From the NCBI RefSeq assembly GCF_001625215.2, contig NC_030383.2, positions 5,654,779 to 5,718,778 on the forward strand: a DNA stretch of 64,000 bases, in the 5' to 3' direction. Numbering within the stretch: position 1 is the stretch's first letter; each line of letters begins with the position of its first letter. Below, one piece after another: positions 35,523 through 47,652 of the stretch. Position numbers and translations under genes: made by a program. Below the pieces are notes generated by a model, which was not told where the DNA came from, did no database searches, and worked only from the letters and a program-made list of their open reading frames with translations. The DNA is from Daucus carota subsp. sativus (Eukaryota > Streptophyta > Magnoliopsida > Apiales > Apiaceae).

Positions 35523-36162
35523 CTTATATTTCATATTCAATTTATTTCGATTTGAATTTTGTTCATAATAGATTAAAATCAACTTAAAACTTTATATTGT
35601 TAAACTTGAAAATGAGACATGCCTTTAAATAAAGTCAATAACAAAATTAAACCAAAATTTGTAATATTAGATGTAAGATATATTATATTATAATTTGAAA
35701 TTCCATCATTTTATATATTTGTTAAACTGAATAGAGCATTGTATGAAAGTTATATCTTGTCATAAATTTTTGCCATTTTTGGTTCATTTAAAATTCATCC
35801 CAATTCCCAGGTTGGAGGTAAAAAGAGCTCCGCTTAAACGTGGCAGATTTCAATAAGTCACCAACACGTGACCCCACCAACACACATGAAGTTGGACACG
35901 TTAATCCTCATACTCAAAATTACTAATAAATAAAAATGGTATAAAATCAAATAACTAACCCCACGCGGCCCCACCAATCCTCTCTTCTCTCTTTCTCGTT
36001 TCTTCTGCTTCAATCCAAATCTCAGAGTCACTGTATAAATATTTTATTCATAAGTTTAATTCATATTCATCACTCAATCTTATTATAAATTATCTATAAC
36101 CGCGAATTCATTTTTCAGTTTCGTTCCTTGCCGCTCTCGCTGCTCGTTCAATTTTCACAAAA

Positions 36163-36712
36163 GTATGATAAATTAAATTTTAAATTTTAATTTCGTTTGT
36201 AGATCTGTGCATGTGGTTGTTGTTTTGTTTGAATTGAGTTCGTTTGGATTTGTAATTTACTGGTGAAGAATTTGTGGAGTTTTTTGATTTTAAGCCTGGT
36301 AGATTTGAGTTTTTTGCTAATTTATTATGATTTATTGATGTTATAAAGGCGTATATGTTAAGATATTTCTCCTTGATTTTCTATAGATTTGATTTATTTA
36401 TGTGTGTATGTGTGTGTAAGTAGGGCTTGTATGTAAATGAAAATCAGAGAGTGAAATTTGATGTATGAATTTATATATATAGTTGAGTGAGTGATGTTTT
36501 GTTTTGATTTTGGATGTATAGTGACGTGTAAGTTGTTGCTTGCTTGTGTTTGTTATGTTCGGAATCATTTAATGTTTCGTAATTAGTAAAGTATTTATTG
36601 TTATAGATATTGAAATTCAATGAATGTGTAAAATAGATTGATATGGCAGTTTGAGCTGTAAAAGATGTTTAGTAGAGTGACTGATGTTTTGTTTTGTTGT
36701 AAAATGAATTAG
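36163..36712 (+). other. Probable intron in the 5' leader of the PHD/GNAT gene
   Basis: A CT-rich likely leader (about 35985-36162) ends at a GTATGA donor (36163). A TTAG acceptor (36711-36712) opens the exon that carries the start codon. A five-codon upstream ORF (ATGAGGTTGTGCTTATGA, 36728-36745) precedes the main ATG. The pseudogene copy starts to match inside this intron, at about 36558. Confidence 0.5.
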
Positions 36713-36803
36713 GTTCGGATTTCTGCGATGAGGTTGTGCTTATGAAGCGGTGCGTTGTGAAACTTTATTAGTTCGTTTGGATTTGCGGGACGAGTGTATT
36801 GTG

Positions 36804-39800
36804 ATGGGAGAGGAGGTTAGTATTGATGTGGTGAATGGTGGTAGTGATGTTGGAATTGAGAATGGGAATGGTATGAGGATTGAATCGAAGCGGGACCATC
36901 AGTGGGTAGATGGTGAGGCTGAAGGAGAGCCATGCACGAAAAAACAGGCCACTGAAGGTTTGAAAGACGTTAAAGAATTGGAGGATTCGAAAGAACAGCC
37001 CAAGGAAGTGTCTAATGATGAAATGTGCTCGGAAGTTTCAGACCCTAATTTCTCTCCTAAAGAGAATGCTTCTTGTTTTCATACCATAAGTAGTCAAAAG
37101 ATAGAGGAAACAGTGATTGATAATCAAGTTGAAACTACTGCGAGTGGTAATCATGGTGAAATTACTGCCAGTGATAACCATGGCGATACTACTGCTAGTG
37201 ACAACCAAGGTGAAACTATTGCGAGTGATAATCAAGGTGAAGCTAGTTCCACGTGTTCTGGAAATTTTAGTACTGAGAGGGAGAGCCTGAGTGAAGAAGA
37301 ACATGGACACAATGCAATCGGGGAAAAGGGTTGTCATTCTCAAGTTGTGATTGAAAATCAAAGTCATGCCAGCATCACTGGTATTAGGAAAATAACTTTT
37401 AAATTCAGCAAAAAAAGGGAAGACTATAATAATCAAATATTTGCTGCACCAGCAGGGCAGTCTGTTATTAGTAGTTGCGGTGACGGATATAACAAATTGC
37501 CTCACTCGAGTTCTTCCTTGGAAATGGAACTCAAAACACAGAATAATATTTATGCTGGTAGTTCCCTGGTAAACGTAAAAAAACTCTTATCAACTGGAAT
37601 TTTGGAAGGAGCTAGGGTGAAGTATGTGTCTACTTCTGGGAATGTAAGTATAAAAATATAAATGATCCAACTAAGCACTACTAATATTTAGAGTACACAG
37701 AGGTTTATTTACCTTCTTAGTATCTTCAATATCTAAGTGTCTGTCGACTGATTTGAAATGCCTCTTGCTTCCTTTTTTTCTATAGAGGGAGCTTTCTGGA
37801 ATTATCAGAGATTGGGGATATCTTTGTGGCTGCTCTACTTGCATTTTCTCCAAAGTAAGTTTCTTATTTTATTTTTAATTGTATAACAAGATTTCTGAAA
37901 TTAAATGTAGGCTAAACTTCTATAAGCAGGTGTTGAGTGCTCACGAGTTTGAGATGCATGCTGGTAGTAGAAGTAGGCACCCCAATAATCACATTTTCTT
38001 GGAGAATGGAAATCCTATTTATAGAATAATACAAGAACTGCGGACTGCTCCTATGGACATGCTAGAAGAAGTTATAAAACGTGTAGCTGGTTCATCTGTC
38101 AATGAGCTGCGCTTTCAGAATTGGAAAGGTGAAGCTGATGCCTATTATATACATATACATATGTGTGTGTGTGTTTTCTTTTGCTTTTTGATGACCCATC
38201 CATGGGAATTGTAATGTTAACTGTTGCATTTCCCTTATGATGCTCTTTACACTGCTCGTTTCATAGTCATTAGCTCTATTGATGCAAGTTACTAGCCTAA
38301 ATTAGTTGAAGACACGAGGGTATTCAAAGGGAGTTTGTGGAGAGGTGTGTGTAGAATTAATTTCAAATCTTGTTTGGCCTTTGATATTTTTTTTTGTTCT
38401 ATGCAGCGTCGCTCCACCAAAAAATTGAATTGCCTAAAGCAGATGACAGTTGCTCCAACAAGTTTCTGGGCGTGCATAACTTTAATACAAGGTAAACTCA
38501 TATCCTCGCATCCTTGTGCTCGTAATTTTAAAAATGTTGAAGGGAAGCCTACTTGCCCATAAGATTTCCTTAGAGACACGTATATGAATATATATACATA
38601 TATATATTATATGTATGTGTGTATGCATGCTATGTTACCCGGACTCTTCATTTTGTCTCAAGTACCCCTGTCGGACACTCGACACTCGGACATTGGTATG
38701 GATACTCCGACACTTATTGAAATTATTGCAGAGTCTGACACTCCGACACGTATCCATGTTGGACACTCTTAGCCGAGTCCGGGTAACATGGTATGTATGT
38801 ATGTACGTATGTGTGTAATTAATTACAAAACCTATTTTGAAAAAGCTGAGGGTACAGTGCCAGTAATTCTTGTGATTTAATATGTACGTCCCTGATTGCA
38901 TATGTTTTTACCATTTTATTTGCACGTGTATGGTATGTAGTTTGTGCATACTAGTTAAACTGATCAAATCTCTGTCATTTTACCTCTATTATTGAGTTTG
39001 AACCACATCAGAGAAAGAAGCAGATGCTGTTAGGCAAAGTGTCTGCAGTCTTAACATTGGACATATTTGTGCTGTGCCCAGTGCCCACCATTACTCCCAG
39101 AGATATTGATTAGTAATGGTTGGTTTATGTGTTGTTTTCTATCACTTGCTTCTAGTTTTCAGATTTAGCTGTTAATTTGTGCAATTTTATTATGATATTG
39201 TGTTACAGGACAGTGCACTGTGTCAGAATTTGTTTACTACTTAATTGATGTAGTGAACAGCGCTTAAGTGCAACATCTGTGCCTCATGTATGCTAATGTT
39301 GTGCTTTTATTTCAAACTTCCAGTAAGGTTTGATTTGTATTCTGATATACTTAAATATGTAGTTTTTAGCGAAGTTCTTTTAGTTCGGTCGACTTTCTTT
39401 GCTATTTTTCTTGTCTGATGCTCGTTTGAACTTTGAACTGTGGTTGTTGTAAAGACTATATAATTCTTTTAATATATTGATAGGTATGTTGTGTAATAAT
39501 TAGTAAAAAGAAGCTCTTATATGGTAATCAGATTTCGTACTAAGCATTACATCTGAACGTCATTTTAGCCACTATGCCAAAGTGATTCGGAAGACTGATG
39601 GCCCTGCAAGTTCCTATGTTCAGAACGAGCCTTTTGAACACAGAAGTTACATGGATGCACTGGAAGAGCAAGAGGACATGATTAATGGGTTAGTTATTAC
39701 AGGCCCTCTATTTTTATTTTTGAATATTATCATTATCCTTTGTAGTATTTGCGCCATCAGTATCAAGTATTTTGTATGTTTGGAGAAACCGAGAAAGTGT

Positions 39801-42800
39801 ACATGCATATTTATTATTTGTTGTTACTGGTTTGCTTTTCTCTTTGCAGGCCAAGGGTTAACTTTTCTAGTTCTGTCTGGGAACAGAGAAGATACAGTGA
39901 AGGTTGCACTAAGAAAAGGTGAGGTATTTAGTTTTGCATCAACTTTTATCACATTTCACTGTCACATGTTTGCCTGCTCTTTAAAAATGTTTGTTATCTG
40001 AGCTATGTTTCTATTTACTTACAAAGCCCTTTTATGTTGAGACAGAGACAATGATTTACATAGGTTACTTTTTTTGCCAAAAGGACTTCGTGATGGTACC
40101 AAGTTGGCTTATTGTGCCAAAGGAAAGGTTGTGTTTGATGTCATTTACATTCTTTTGTAATTCTTTTGATGGGTTTTCTTGTAATCTTCATTACTGATAG
40201 CTACTAATTTTACAGGACATACTTGGAGGCTACAAGCAGGGGAATGGTATAGTCTGTAATCACTGTAATACCGAGGTACCTTCATTTCTGCATGTAGCAC
40301 CATAGTCTTTTCTTGAATCTTTTGATTCTGTGGATCCTCACGCACACGTTTTTATTTTCTTGGACAGGTTAGTCCTTCCCAGTTTGAAGCTCACGCTGGA
40401 TGGGCTGCTAAACGGCAACCGTAAGTAAATTGGAAAGGGTTTATAGTGGTAAATTCTTGTATGAAAACTTACTAACTGTCTCGCCCTTGTTTTTTAACAG
40501 CTACCGTCATATCTGTACTTCTGATGGGTATACCCTGCATGAGATTGCTATGCTATTATCGAAGGGTCAAAGCATTCAAAATATCGCTTCCAGCAATAGT
40601 GATGATATGTGTGCAGTATGTGGAGATGGAGGGGAACTTATTGTTTGCGATGGTTGTCCTCGTGCTTTTCATTCAGGTTTATTCCTTTTCCGGTGCATGT
40701 GCATATGTGATTTCATAATTTTGTATTTGCAATGGTTTTCCTCGTGCTTTTCATGCAGGTCATTTCCATTCCTGGCGCATATGTGGTTTTGTAATTTTTT
40801 TGCATTGATCTGGAAATAATTCCTACAAACCAATATAGAATGATAAAGTTATCATCACATAGTTTGAAACTGAAACATATTATCGCTAGACTGAAATTCT
40901 TAATAGTTGTAACATGATATTGTAGTAACTGCTTGAGCTTACCACTTCTTTCTACATTTGTCCACTGTACTGTCTCTTAAATCTTTGCAATGAGGAATGA
41001 AGTGTAATGGTGACTGCAAATTGGCTTTGAAACATTCATCTGTTACATGACATGAGTTTGCATCTACAGTACCTGCATTATCTTTCCTTCTATTTTTTCT
41101 TCTCATGTTCTGCTCTTACATTAATTTAGAGAACTTTGTTGTTTATACCCAAAATTGAAATTTTGTATATGTCGTTATTTTATCAATATATATTGCATTA
41201 TTTGTTGAGCTATAATTGCTACGATTAGCTAAAGTTGTAGTTTTCGTACTATATATTGCAGTATTCTGTGATTAGCTAAAGTTTTAGTTATCTTAATAAA
41301 TATTGAATTGTTTGATTTTATATGTGTGGTTTTGCAGTTTGTTTGAGATTAGAGTGCATTCCGACCGGTCATTGGCACTGTCCACATTGTACAGAAAGAT
41401 TTAGTTCCAGTGGAAGAAATGGTGGAGAGTCTAGATCTATTATCTTTCGACTCAATCGAGTTGTTAAGGCACCAGAATATCAACCTGGTGGTTGTGTTGT
41501 TTGCAGGTTTGTTTATGCAGTTGCTGTCAGTAAATTGCTTTTTTCTTGAAAATTTATTTTTATGTGCTGGCATTATTATATATTTTCCAAATTGATGCTC
41601 TGTCAAACAGAATATGTATACAGGAGTGTATCTGTCTTGAAGATAATATATTCATGCTAACCTGGGTGTTGTACATGCTATATGATTGACGTTATATATG
41701 ATTTTGTTGTTAATTCAGGCTTCAAGATTTTAGTGTTGATACTTTTGATGAGCGAACAGTTATGCTTTGTGACCAGGTATTGCTATGTTATTTTCTATGC
41801 GTATTGTGATACACTGATACTAATTAGTTACCCTTTGTTTGGATCTAATGGTTCCTTTTTTTTTTTTTGTAGTGTGAAAAGGAGTTTCATGTTAGCTGCT
41901 TGCGGGACGTTGGGTTGTGTGATTTAAAGGTTTGTTTGCTATTAGAATTTTTAATATATGGACATAAAAGTATCTGGAGGCTTATAGTTACTCATTGGTT
42001 TTCCTTGAGTTGCTACAGGAACTCCCAAAGGATAAATGGTTTTGTTGCAGTGATTGCAATGGGATATATTCGACTATGCAAAGTCTTGTTCTCAAGGGGA
42101 TTGAAATGTTTCCAGCTTCAGTGCTAGATGCAGTAAACAAGAAGAATTTAGGCCACGGATTAACTGTTGGAGCTGCAAATAGTATGCAGTGGCGAATTTT
42201 AAGTGGGAAGAGTCGCTATCCCGAGCATTTGTCGTTGCTTTCTAGAGCTGCTGCAATATTCCGCGTATGTTTAACTATTTTGCCTTTTGTTGTATCAAGG
42301 TTAAGCAAATTGACACATCTTCTGACGCCTTAAGGTATATAAGAATTGGAACCTTATGGAAAGACCTAATCAGAAAGAAAAAGTTATTGCTAGAAATGGG
42401 TGTTTTGAGGGAAACTTGATTACAACTCCACAAGTGCATCAAAATAATCGAGTCCTCACGGATATGGTAAATGTATGATTTAGATGGGATAATGTTGCGA
42501 TGAACACTATACAGTATGCACAGGATATTGATAGAGGATGTAACTATGCAGTAGTGTATCTACCACCCATCAAAAATTGTTTAATAGACATGTTGCGAAC
42601 TTGTTTTTCCATACAGGATTTTACTGTGAGATATTCTTCCATTTTTAATTAATATTAATCTGGTAAAATATTAATTTAGATAAAAGAACTAGCAGCTACT
42701 GAAATGTTATTTTAATCATGACTTGCGTTTAAACCAAACCGAAATGCATTTAGGTCTATTATAGTTCAGGTTGTAAGAGTACTCTGAGACGGATACAGGA

Positions 42801-45800
42801 TTTTGTGATTGTGGGGGATTTTTACTAGTGCTATATAATAAGACGTAAATGTCAAAAAATATGTTGACAACAAGTACAAAGAAATATAATAAGGGGGGTG
42901 CGCAAAATTGTGTTCCTGGACTGAATATTTGCACATACTAAATCACTCCCAAGTCACCAAGTGGGCCACTTAGGCTTTTCAGCACTAAAGTTGAAATATT
43001 TAAAGATACTTTGTAATAGTGAATTCAGTAATGCAGCTAAAATAAAAAGAGCCAAGAGAAACCTTTACCATTGGGGAAACAGCTGAAATTGTGAGATTGC
43101 TCCTTAGAAATATATACATATAATGGGGGCAAGTACCCCCATTGCGCTGCCAGTTGTATCTGCCCTGTATATGAACATTCTTATATGTGAGATTTTAATC
43201 ATTGCTAACATATATTTACTTTTTGCCTCATTTGGCAGGAATGCTTTGATCCTATCGTGGCAAAATCTGGTCGTGATCTTATACCTGTCATGGTTTATGG
43301 GTAAGTTGCTTTATAATCTTTGGTTAAGTTGATTACACTTGGATACAAGGGAAACCCTGAACCATGTATAATTGCCAAAGATCTTGTCAGTTTAAGTCTG
43401 AACCATATTGCTACAATTGATGAATCATACATATTGCTTGCCTTCAATGCTCCTTTGGAACTAAAATGCTTAAAATAATATATATTTTCTCTTTTCTACA
43501 TTGTGATCTACATTCTCCATCTTTTAAGTTCCTATCCTTTTCCCACCACCCCTCATTCACTAATTACGGCTTATTAGTGGCTTGGTGAGTAGATGGTTAA
43601 TAATAATAATTTTTAATGCATGATGCTTTGTCTTGTGAAATAAGACCATTATATGAAGAAATTATTTTTGAATTTTCATGCACTGTAGTAAACACAAAAT
43701 AAACAAAAGGATAATTCGGGAAGTGCCTCTATTACTGCATGAACGGCAAGCTGTTATGGTAGCAAATAATCCCCTCCCCGCCTATCACCTGCCCACTCAA
43801 ATTGTTCCTTAAGGCGACAGGATGCCATCTGGAATTGACATGGCTGATTTGCGATTTAGGATTGTAAAATAGGTTCATTTTATTCTCACAAGAGTTGCTT
43901 GCAAGTTTTAGTGGTCAAAAGGTTTACATGTATGGGTTTTCGTTAGTATTCAATATCCTGCAAAGCTTTCTTGGTTATCCAGTTTTTTTATTTCATTGTA
44001 AAAGTAAGCTAACCTATATATCACACACCCAAGTTCCTAAATGTGACAGGATTCAGTCGGGAACTTGCACACCTGACTTGTGGTTTAGGCAGAGGCGTAG
44101 CTCTGTCGTTTTGTCCATTTCTAGATAATATTAGATATGTATACTGTGCGAATTTGTTTCATCCAGCCAGGGTTCATAACTAGCCATCCACAACTATTCT
44201 ATTTTACAGTGCCTGATTTATCGCGAACCTTTAGGTATCACTAAATTAATTAATTGTGATTTTGGAATTTGTTATATATATATATTTGTTGGAGTACTCA
44301 GACAAGCCATGGTAGTTCTGCCACCGGGTTTAGGATATAGTGAAGTAAGTTTTTAAAAAGCAAGCCAACATTAACAGAGATAGGTACATGAACCGGTAGC
44401 AATACTAATATCAACATTATCAAGATTAACAAAGAAGCGAGCCCTAGTCGTCAATTACAGTTGATAGCAGGTCTTTTAGTTCTAGTAACTTATTAACAGA
44501 ATAATGACTTGACAGGCCTGATACACGTGGCTTAGGAACTAAGTTATACGATCTTTTATGGTCCCCCCCCCCCCCCCCCCCCCCCCCTCCCTCCTCTCTC
44601 TCTGTGTCTTTTGTCCTTCCCCTTTTGTATGTTTTCTTTTCACCCTCTTTTTTGTCCCCTGTTTTTGCTAATTGGTCATAGTTAACTCTTGCTTAGCTTC
44701 TGTTCAGCCAATACCTTTTTGTTCAGATCTATTGTCACTTGCTAGTTTGCTAGTGTCTTGATTTTCTATTTCTGAAGCTCCTCATTAAGAATTATATAAT
44801 TGCATATACAGAAATTTCAAAGAAATATAAATCCTTGATTCCTTCCAAAAAAGATGCCAAATTAAATGTAAAAATCAAAGCAGGTAAATTTGTAGATGAA
44901 AATCAGATTGATTTGGAGAAGTAGACTTGTAGCAAGTTGTATGTATGTAAAGTAATAGACTGCTCATATAGCGATATAAGCACAAGTTAGGAATGAAATC
45001 TAGGCTGAATAGTAGTATAGTACTCCGTCTTGCCGTTATGTTTAGGAATGAAATCCAGGCTGAAAAAACTGTCTTGCCGTTGTGGTTAGGTATGAAATCC
45101 AGGGTGAGAAGTACTCAGTCGTGCCGTTAGAGGAAATAAAATCGGCTTGCTGTTATGGTTAATTGATTGTCCAAGCAGAGTTCATTTAAGAATTATGAAT
45201 TTTAGAAAACCCATGAGTTGCTTGAAGGTGTTGGCCGAGAAATTTAAATTTTTTGTGCAGTAACCTGTTGTTGGGTGGAAGGCAAAGGGGGCCTACTTGC
45301 TACTGCATCTGTATACCCGTTGTTGGCTACTTTCTTTATAAATTAATTGCTGAGGAGTACTAAGAATCTGTAATACTCCATACACATCTGATTTTTTGTC
45401 CCTATCGCAGGAGAAACATATCTGGGCAGGAATTTGGGGGAATGTATTGTGTGGTTTTGATTGTAAAGTAAGCAAATACCTTAAACATTGTTTCTGTTTC
45501 TTTTCCCATTTTACTTTTGTTTCCCTCTTGAAAAACTGCATGCAGTTAAAATTGGGGAGGGAGAAATTCACATTTTTTAACACATGCAGGTCTGTGGTTG
45601 TATCAGCTGGTCTGCTAAGGATATTTGGCAAAGAGACTGCAGAACTTCCTATTGTAGCTACAAGTAGAGATAACCGAGGAAAAGTAAGTGCTTGTCAAAT
45701 AGGTTTCGAGCAATAACTTTTAGCAGTAACTTTATATCACTTTTGTATGTTTAATTCACCTTTATTTTTGGGTCAGTGTTGCATAGATGTTGTGAGGGTG

Positions 45801-46334
45801 TATATGCAGCTATGGTCTTTTCAAAAAATGTCATTTTGCTGCAGGGTTATTTCCGGGCACTTTTTACTTGCATCGAGCAGTTGTTGGTGTCCATGAATGT
45901 TGAGAAAATTGTACTCCCTGCTGCTGAAGACGCTGAATCTATCTGGACGAAGAAATTGGGATTTAAAAAGATAAGTGACGAACAGGTAAGTCCTATATCT
46001 TAATTGAATGTGGAAAGGAAATGTTATTCTACGTGGCTGGTCAAATTTAACTAATTTTAGTTGTAATGGTTATTTGATATTACACTGTGAGATCAAGAGT
46101 ACTTCATTACCTTGCCTAATAGTGAGTGCTGGCTGACCTACTATTATGAATACCTTGCAGCTGGCAAAGTATACAAGGGACCTCCAATTGACAATATTTA
46201 AGGGGACCTCAATGTTAGAGAAAAAGGTGCAACATGACGTGAATGTGCAGTCTACTGTTGTGGTGAAGACTTCTCAGATGGCTGATGCTTCTGGAACACC
46301 GGTTATGGAGGAAGAGCAACAGGCTGCAGATTAG
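36804..46334 (+). CDS. PHD-finger protein with GNAT-type acyltransferase domain (19 coding exons)
   Basis: Coding exons: 36804-37643, 37786-37854, 37930-38128, 38407-38491, 39569-39688, 39850-39918, 40046-40127, 40216-40275, 40368-40420, 40501-40676, 41338-41506, 41719-41776, 41873-41929, 42019-42264, 43239-43300, 45411-45467, 45590-45683, 45845-45985, 46161-46334. All phases close, giving 936 residues. An acidic N-terminus with 9-residue repeats precedes [13 protein letters not shown]. Two Tify-binding-type domains follow (about 262-330, [13 protein letters not shown]; and 470-535, [13 protein letters not shown]). PHD1 (about 563-604) shows CAVC/CDGC/FHSVC/CPHC ligands, and a second PHD-like domain spans about 638-695. 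The GNAT domain (about 760-900) has the acyl-CoA-binding RGKGYFRALF. This is the plant nuclear family that includes IDM1-like histone acetyltransferases, and the closest relatives by memory are At2g37520/At3g53680. Histone acetylation is family inference. Confidence 0.92.
37112..37247 (+). repeat. Coding minisatellite, 27-bp units
   Basis: Inside exon 2 of the PHD/GNAT gene the protein repeats a nine-residue unit, SDNQGETTA-like, about four to five times ([35 protein letters not shown]). Units differ by several silent and replacement changes, so it is not a very recent expansion. Degenerate units are recognisable in the pseudogene at about 53660-53790. Confidence 0.75.
38627..38790. mobile_element. 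MITE in PHD/GNAT intron (ATGTTACCCGGACTC ends)
   Basis: ATGTTACCCGGACTC at the left and GAGTCCGGGTAACAT at the right are perfect 15-bp inverted repeats. The interior contains repeated CGGACACTC/GACACTCCGACAC units. The flanking 9-mers GTATGCATG and GTATGTATG differ by one base, which would suit a Mutator-like target duplication but lies in TATG-rich sequence. The corresponding point in the pseudogene copy (about 55130-55185) lacks it. Confidence 0.7.
40644..40806 (+). repeat. Tandem duplication of an exon/intron boundary
   Basis: The 82-bp segment from 40644, which covers the last PHD1 codons of exon 11, the splice donor and some intron, is followed directly by a diverged copy from 40726. 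The copy keeps CCTCGTGCTTTTCAT and a CAGGTCATT donor-like site. Using the copied donor would add 82 bases and shift the frame. Confidence 0.75.
42780..42915. mobile_element. Transposon remnant in PHD/GNAT intron
   Basis: GAGACGGATACAGGATTTTG at the left and AAGGGGGGTGCGCAAAAT at the right, with AT-rich sequence between, resemble the debris class seen near 29325-29505. The ends are degenerate and the family is not assigned. Confidence 0.3.
44563..44587. repeat. 25-base poly(C) tract followed by a CT-rich stretch
   Basis: A run of 25 cytosines lies in the 2.1 kb intron between the PHD/GNAT exons ending 43300 and beginning 45411, and passes into CTCCCTCCTCTCTCTCTG. The true length is uncertain because such runs are prone to sequencing error. 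Confidence 0.9.
44985..45155. repeat. Degenerate 50-60 bp tandem repeat, three copies
   Basis: Three consecutive units each contain GGAATGAAAT(C)(T/C)AGG(C/G)TGA-type sequence followed by CTTGCCGTTAT or a close variant (units near 44991, 45048 and 45089). They lie in the intron just before the GNAT exons. Confidence 0.6.
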
Positions 46335-47652
46335 CGCAGTGTTTCCTGATTTCTCTCTTAGAAATTAGATTCAGCTTTTCAGCAGAATAGCAATTAGAAT
46401 AAACTTCTCAGATTTTTTTTCCTGCGAAGTCCATACAATTGTTTTCCACGAGTTTAGAAATAAAAGGCAGAGGGTTATAATACAGCTACGCATGCTGACC
46501 TTTTAATATGCATGCATGAGGGAGTGTTGGCTCTTGTAGCCTGTAGGTTATACATTCGTGTGTATAGATAACAGTTTTCGGCTATAAGAATATCGTGGTT
46601 GTGTTTTTGCCTTGATAGAGATTGTATTCGTCCCTATATACTGAAATCAGAGTGCAGTGATGATGTCCACTTTGTTGGTTTGTTATCCAACAGATGGAGT
46701 AAAACATGTTAGTTTGGCCATTAGCCCACAGACGCTATTGATGTAAATACTATTTTGCGGGAACATGACCAAGAAATCATCCTAATTCTGGATTATGATA
46801 TCATTTTCTGCACATTTTGAAAATGAATAACAAAATATATAAACGTTTTTTGAATTTTTCTACAATATCTGTTTCGTATTTTACATTTTTGGACAGGTAT
46901 CACATGTTACCGTCTTACTTATTTTCAGAAAGGGTAACTATCCTTGCAAATAGGGTTCGGACATGATATTTGTTATTTATTCTCATCAATTATTTTGTAT
47001 TTTGCATTTCTTGGACATGGTATCACATATTGTTGTCTTGCCTATTTTTAGAAGGGTAACTATCCTTGTAGACAGGATATCAGGTGTTATCCATTATCGT
47101 CAATGGTCTCCATTAGAGAAGTGCTAACATTAAATACGAATAAATCGCATTACTTATCTTTAAAAGATAATAGAATAGTCATGTTTATATAAATATATAA
47201 AAATTATGATATTACTTACAAATCTAGTTATTAGAAAAGAATGATATTATATTTAAATTAGCATATAATATTCAATAATCATCAAATTAAATAAAAAATT
47301 CAGAATAGATTTTTGCTACTATAATAATACATTAATTCCCCCTCCAACTTTCAGATTATTTATCTTGGGACATGAACTCGCATTTTAAAGATTTTAAAGA
47401 TTTAATTTTTTTAACAAAAATTAATATTTAAATATTTATAATAAAAAGAATTATATAAATAAATCATGAAATTATATTATATATATCTTAAAATACGTGT
47501 GAAACTATGCGGACGGAATGAGCAGTAAAATAAATGCGGAGGGAACATGACATGGGCCGGAGACGTGCAAACACCGGATCAGGAAGTACAGAAAGAGGGG
47601 TTTATATTCATACATACATGTAATAATCTAGGGTTTAGCTAGGGGTTGAGAG
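46335..47652. other. Intergenic region between PHD/GNAT and RRM genes
   Basis: The first part is the PHD/GNAT 3' untranslated region, with AATAAA-type signals near 46398 and 46456. A diverged direct repeat occurs at about 46868-46955 and 46994-47080 (shared core GGTATCACAT...GGGTAACTATCCTTG). The rest is AT-rich to the RRM promoter. No other gene. Confidence 0.5.

Noticed and set aside
37038-37505. 155-codon minus-strand ORF in the PHD/GNAT exon 2
   Set aside because: It is an antisense shadow of the coding minisatellite.
39689-39849. Read-through of the PHD/GNAT intron as a hydrophobic coding segment
   Set aside because: The frame is open across this intron, but the spliced frame using GG|GTTAGT and the next acceptors restores the family sequence [17 protein letters not shown]; the read-through frame does not.
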